This document shows positions 60,364 through 64,000 of a stretch of 64,000 bases of DNA, in pieces. The DNA lies in the NCBI GenBank assembly GCA_027405735.1, contig JAPEHQ010000004.1:310001-374000 (forward strand), given 5' to 3'. The position numbers were made by a program, and so were the translations under genes. Source of the stretch: Mucor racemosus (Eukaryota; Mucoromycota; Mucoromycetes; Mucorales; Mucoraceae). The notes beneath the pieces were generated by a model, which saw only the letters and a program-made list of their open reading frames with translations, was not told where the DNA came from and ran no database searches. Positions within the stretch are counted from its first letter, which is position 1; each line of letters opens with the position of its first letter.

Positions 60364-61232
60364 TGTCGTACTGTATATTTTTAGGTTTGATGATTAATAC
60401 TTAAAAAAAAATACAAATAAAAAAGAATGAGTAATGAATTAGTTCTTCAACTGTATAATAAAAATAAGATATCATTTATTTAGATATACAGTAAAGTACG
60501 GCCTTTATATTGATTTAACATTGAGATCCTGAGTTGTAATTTAAGGCACTATTGAACCATTATTAGATATGTTTGATAGTAATCTATGGATACAAATGAA
60601 TCAATCATTATTTAACCGTGCTTGCAGAATTTGTGAGTTGCCTTGTTTCAATTCTGCGCTAAGTGTGCTTGTTGGATGTTGATTTGATAGTTACTTGATT
60701 GATTAACCGCTGGGATAAAATAATATGATGTCATAATTGAGGTCCAAGCGTTCTTGGTAATTACTGGATTAAACTTAGTACGCTAGGAGTTTCTTATATC
60801 CGATATCAAGACTGATCTATCAGAATTACAACATTCAATATATAGAAGAGCTCCGACAAAAAATCTAGCAGATCTTATCTATCCAGTAACTGGTTCCTGT
60901 CACCCAGGAACTAATAATGAAACATAACTTATAGCAATATTACCACTGAAACATAACATGTTATATTCATACACATTAATAATAATATCTATTATTGTCA
61001 TATCTAATGGATCTCTGTCCATTAGATCTTATCACACAATCCCAATAACTATATAAACCCATATTTAATTCATTCTAATAAACAGTACTTTTTACGTTGA
61101 TTTTAATTTACAAAGTCTAGATAAATCAAAGACTACCAACTTCGATAATACATGTCGTAGTCAATAGATTGTAAGATGTATTGATACTGTAGAAGGTGAT
61201 AACATATGGTACTTGGTGGCATATATACAACA
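60364..61232 (+). mobile_element. LTR family F, full length, split by a nested solo LTR
   Basis: Starts TGTCGTACTG and ends GGCATATATACAACA. The F parts are 60364-60812 and 61134-61232. No matching target duplication (AACCT left, TAGTA right). Confidence 0.7.
60813..61128 (+). mobile_element. Solo LTR, 316 bp, TSD AAGAC, nested in LTR F
   Basis: TGATCTATCAGAATTAC to TCTAGATAAATCA, flanked by AAGAC at 60808-60812 and 61129-61133. The 3' part resembles family G (TATAAACCC box, TAATAAACA), so it is a related LTR family. Confidence 0.85.
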
Positions 61233-61249
61233 TAGTATATGATTCATAT

Positions 61250-61438
61250 TTTTGCCAGTGGTCACTCTTCCAAAAAAAACAGCCGAACAATCTCCGGAAG
61301 CGGCCATCTAATGATATTTCTAAGCTTTAAATCTCTAGAAAAAATTACCGGACAGCCCGGAAGCGGTCGTTTAAATATTACAAGCAGCTATAAAATGCAG
61401 GTATCGAAATTTCATACAAAAATTAAGGTTCGACTGTA
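61250..61438 (-). repeat. Possible Fot1/pogo-like terminal fragment
   Basis: The right edge reads, inverted, TACAGTCGAACCT, similar to TIRs of Fot1/pogo elements with a TA target. Two internal copies of CGGAAGCGG(C/T)C lie at about 61298 and 61358. No matching left TIR was found. Confidence 0.3.
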
Positions 61439-61505
61439 TTGCTATTAATTATTCAAAGGCTTTGCAGTAAAATAAGGGTGTAAAAAAGCGATAAAGGATA
61501 CTTTT

Positions 61506-61967
61506 TGTGGAATATGTACACATTTATCCACTATATTGATCTCCATTTCATCTGATTCTCAATTAAAGTACAGCTGACATGAATAGACATTACACTACTA
61601 AATGATATATGCTGATTCATACTAATATAAATTTTCTACCAAGCTTCTATCCTAGCAACTTATAGTTAAAGACCAATCACCATAATGTGGATTTAATCAC
61701 ACCATTATAATCAAGGACCCATGAACTCTATGAATACACCGATTGGTTACCATCAAGACGTATGTCTGACAAAGGATATTATTGGCTATGTATGGACTTA
61801 GGAAGCTTACCTAATCTCTCTGATGAAAACTATATAAAGAGGACATTTATTTATTACAAAAGGCCTCAAGTAGAATTTAACTTGATAATAAAACCCTAAT
61901 GTTATCTAGTCAAAGTCCTATTGTTTTTTTACACTTTTTTTCCATGAATATCTCTATCTGTTCCACA
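61506..61967 (+). mobile_element. Solo LTR-like insertion, 462 bp
   Basis: TGTGGAATATG to CTGTTCCACA, with terminal inverted TGTGGAA/TTCCACA, a TATATAAAGAGG promoter-like box and AATAAAACC downstream. TACT is present on both sides, with a few extra bases at the left. The empty site is at about 21515. Confidence 0.75.
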
Positions 61968-62117
61968 CTACTGTTAAAATTCTTCTTTATTAAAATATGG
62001 ATAATGTGCAATAAAATGGTTATTCTACGTCTCTATTTATATTATTTGGTAATTATTTATCATCTGGCAATTGTATTGCAATTGCCAACGATTCCATTAA
62101 TTTTGAGTATAAATGTT

Positions 62118-62302
62118 CGTGTTTTACCAAAACTAATAAGAATTAGACAATAGTAAAAGGTGTATTTTTATTCAATGTAGAGAATGAGATTATATATAGA
62201 AGAGATTATCAAGTGATACAACAGCTATTAATAGTGTAACAATAACAATATCCTGATAATACGACGACTGCTGTAGCGCTATATCTAGATTCTGATATAA
62301 CA
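62118..62302. mobile_element. Small insertion, 185 bp, GTT on both sides
   Basis: Defined by comparison with the 21.7-kb C copy (ATGTTGGGTTG). CGTGTTTTACC to TCTGATATAACA. Possibly an LTR fragment (TGTT...AACA). Confidence 0.55.
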
Positions 62303-62604
62303 GTTGGGTTGTTTGGTTATTGATTTGGGGGATCAAGAACGGTGTTTTAATATATTCTGTCAGTCATGCTTTTAGAACAGCCCTTACTTGTTCTACTTGA
62401 TAAGCATGTACTTTTTGTATTTTTTATTTCGGATATCCCACATTACTTTAGTATTTTAACATCTCTTATTCGAGTATTATACCCTTGCTATCTTCATGCA
62501 ATTATCTATTATTACTATACAGTCTTATCTTTGATAGCATGGTTTCAATAAGATGACATTTAATTTAGGTATTTTATGATGGGAATCTAGCTTAGTTCAC
62601 TTCA

Positions 62605-63726
62605 GGCTAATTTTAAGTATAGCATAAATACAACCTACAACAACATTATTAGCCTAATAACGGATTTAATTTGAAAAGTATAAGATGATATAACCGGATT
62701 CAAAAAAAGTCCATAAAATCACAAATTTAAAGGATTTATATATAAAAGCACTACGGCCGACTTGTGCTGCATAAGATAATTTTGTTGTGCCCAGGTGGGC
62801 TGCACACTTTAGCCTGATGAGTTGTTGCACCCACTGAATAATGGCTGAAAGGATAACAAGATGCACATGGGCACAACAAAAAAACTGCACACGAGCACAA
62901 TGCTAAGCCAGTATGTGCAGAATTGTAGATTCTGTCCATGTGCATGACGTTAATTCCATGTGTGCATAATAGTAGAATTGCCCATAAGGATATCATTATC
63001 TCTATTTCTGCATAATAATAAAGTCTGACCATGAGCACAATGAACTGATCGTATGGGCACAAATTGTTTTGTACATGAGCATCATGCCGTTCTCGAAATT
63101 CCATTTCATTTTTTACTGGAATAATGGGTTTTTAAGTTACATTTGCTTTTATTAATATAGATTATAGACAATAATACAATTCAATACGTTGCTGATCTAG
63201 AGTAATACATGCAAGAGCCAATATATTTACGATTATCATCATCATCATTTGTAAATTCGTTTATTATAGCTATAATGTTTACAGCAACAATGGTTTTTGC
63301 TTGAGCATAAAATTAAATAACACTTACTGCTTAAGTTTATATGCAAGCCAAATTTAAGGCTATAAATGTTACTTTATTACTCATAAAATTTGAACAAATT
63401 GACCTTTTTTAAACTTACTATTTTGGTTTACAATTGTTAGCTGTAAAAATATTTGTTTTCAAGTATAGCTACGATCAAAACTATAGTTATTAGGCAAGAC
63501 ATTAGGTTATTCTTTTTTTTTTCTATATCATTTAAAATTTTATCACTTTTCTGAAACATTTCATGGGTTTGTAGCCAATTATAGCTTCTCATTAATTAGA
63601 TATAAATATCATTGTTGCCTTTGGTTTGATCTCGCAATCAAGAAATGCGTTCAACAATGCAGTAGTAAATGATGATATTTGATCTTAAAATGCGTTTAAA
63701 TAAAAATATCAGTCTTTAATATAGAC
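62605..63726. repeat. Repeat family A, copy 4 (truncated)
   Basis: Colinear with 6474 onwards, without the 232-bp LTR. It is cut at 63726 by repeat E. Confidence 0.8.
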
Positions 63727-64000
63727 TATGTTTAAATATACACAATGAATAACTAGAAAATAAAGTTAAAACTAGATATATTTATTGAGTATATTGTAGG
63801 TAAAAAAGATAATGAATCCATCTCGAACGACATCAGGATTCAGGGTATTTATATGTTTTGGAAGTGTGGATATAGAGTCTAGAATACAGCGTGTATGAAG
63901 AATGATATCATAGCCTTGAAGAACTAGTTGATTACAACATGATGATATACAGTACTAGATTGGCCAGAGCAAGTTTAGTAGGATACGACTAAGTTAAGTA
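63727..64000 (+). repeat. Repeat family E, copy 4 (runs off the window)
   Basis: Starts TGTTTAAATATAC, colinear with 2260-2540. Confidence 0.7.

Larger units (their letters stand above)
61463..62604 (+). mobile_element. LTR family C with two nested insertions
   Basis: Same ends as the 21.5-kb copy (TGCAGTAAAAT ... TTCACTTCA). Flanks GGCTT/GGCTA match at four of five bases. It is interrupted at 61506-61967 and 62118-62302. It sits next to repeat A, as at 6406. Confidence 0.8.

Overview
The window looks like fungal nuclear DNA, most likely from an early-diverging, AT-rich lineage (Mucoromycota, perhaps Mucorales). This is inferred, not proven. The evidence is very AT-rich intergenic DNA, genes split by short introns (about 50-75 nt) with GTAAGT/GTATGT-type donors and ACTAA-type branch sites, fungal-type Vps1 and bZIP proteins, and a Crypton transposon with a GCR1_C-like DNA-binding tail.

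Layout. (1) 1-1005 is the 3' part of a class I SAM methyltransferase gene. (2) About 1.0-24.2 kb is a repeat-rich desert with no intact protein gene. It is dominated by fragments of a few repeat families and by solo LTRs, many of which still carry a 5-bp target duplication. It contains a giant, nearly perfect palindrome (9470-20692). The arms are about 5.23 kb each and hold several solo LTRs and a tRNA-Val(AAC) gene per arm. They are separated by a 755-bp spacer that itself has LTR-like ends. (3) About 24.2-51.8 kb is a gene-rich island. In order: a YANK/STK32-type kinase (+), a short-tailed class II-like myosin (+), a broken hypothetical gene (-), a Q/G/M-rich protein (+), the dynamin-like GTPase Vps1 (+), a Crypton inserted in an older repeat (+), a coiled-coil protein that may be augmin subunit 3 (-), a long GW/WG-rich zinc-knuckle protein (+), a bZIP factor (-), and a small P-loop kinase (+). 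(4) About 51.8-64 kb is again repeats, with the same families as on the left.

Several island genes concern the cytoskeleton and membrane traffic (myosin, Vps1, possible augmin), but nothing suggests an operon-like functional cluster. Two head-to-head pairs share short upstream regions: the augmin-like gene with the GW protein (195 bp), and the bZIP gene with the P-loop kinase (525 bp). The main items for follow-up are the palindrome and its breakpoints, the apparently intact Crypton with a readable empty site, three amplified fragments of a dynein intermediate-chain gene, a CACTA-type foldback MITE, and the GW/WG zinc-knuckle protein as a possible Argonaute partner.

All exon boundaries were read by eye from splice consensus and reading frame. 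No alignments or database searches were run.
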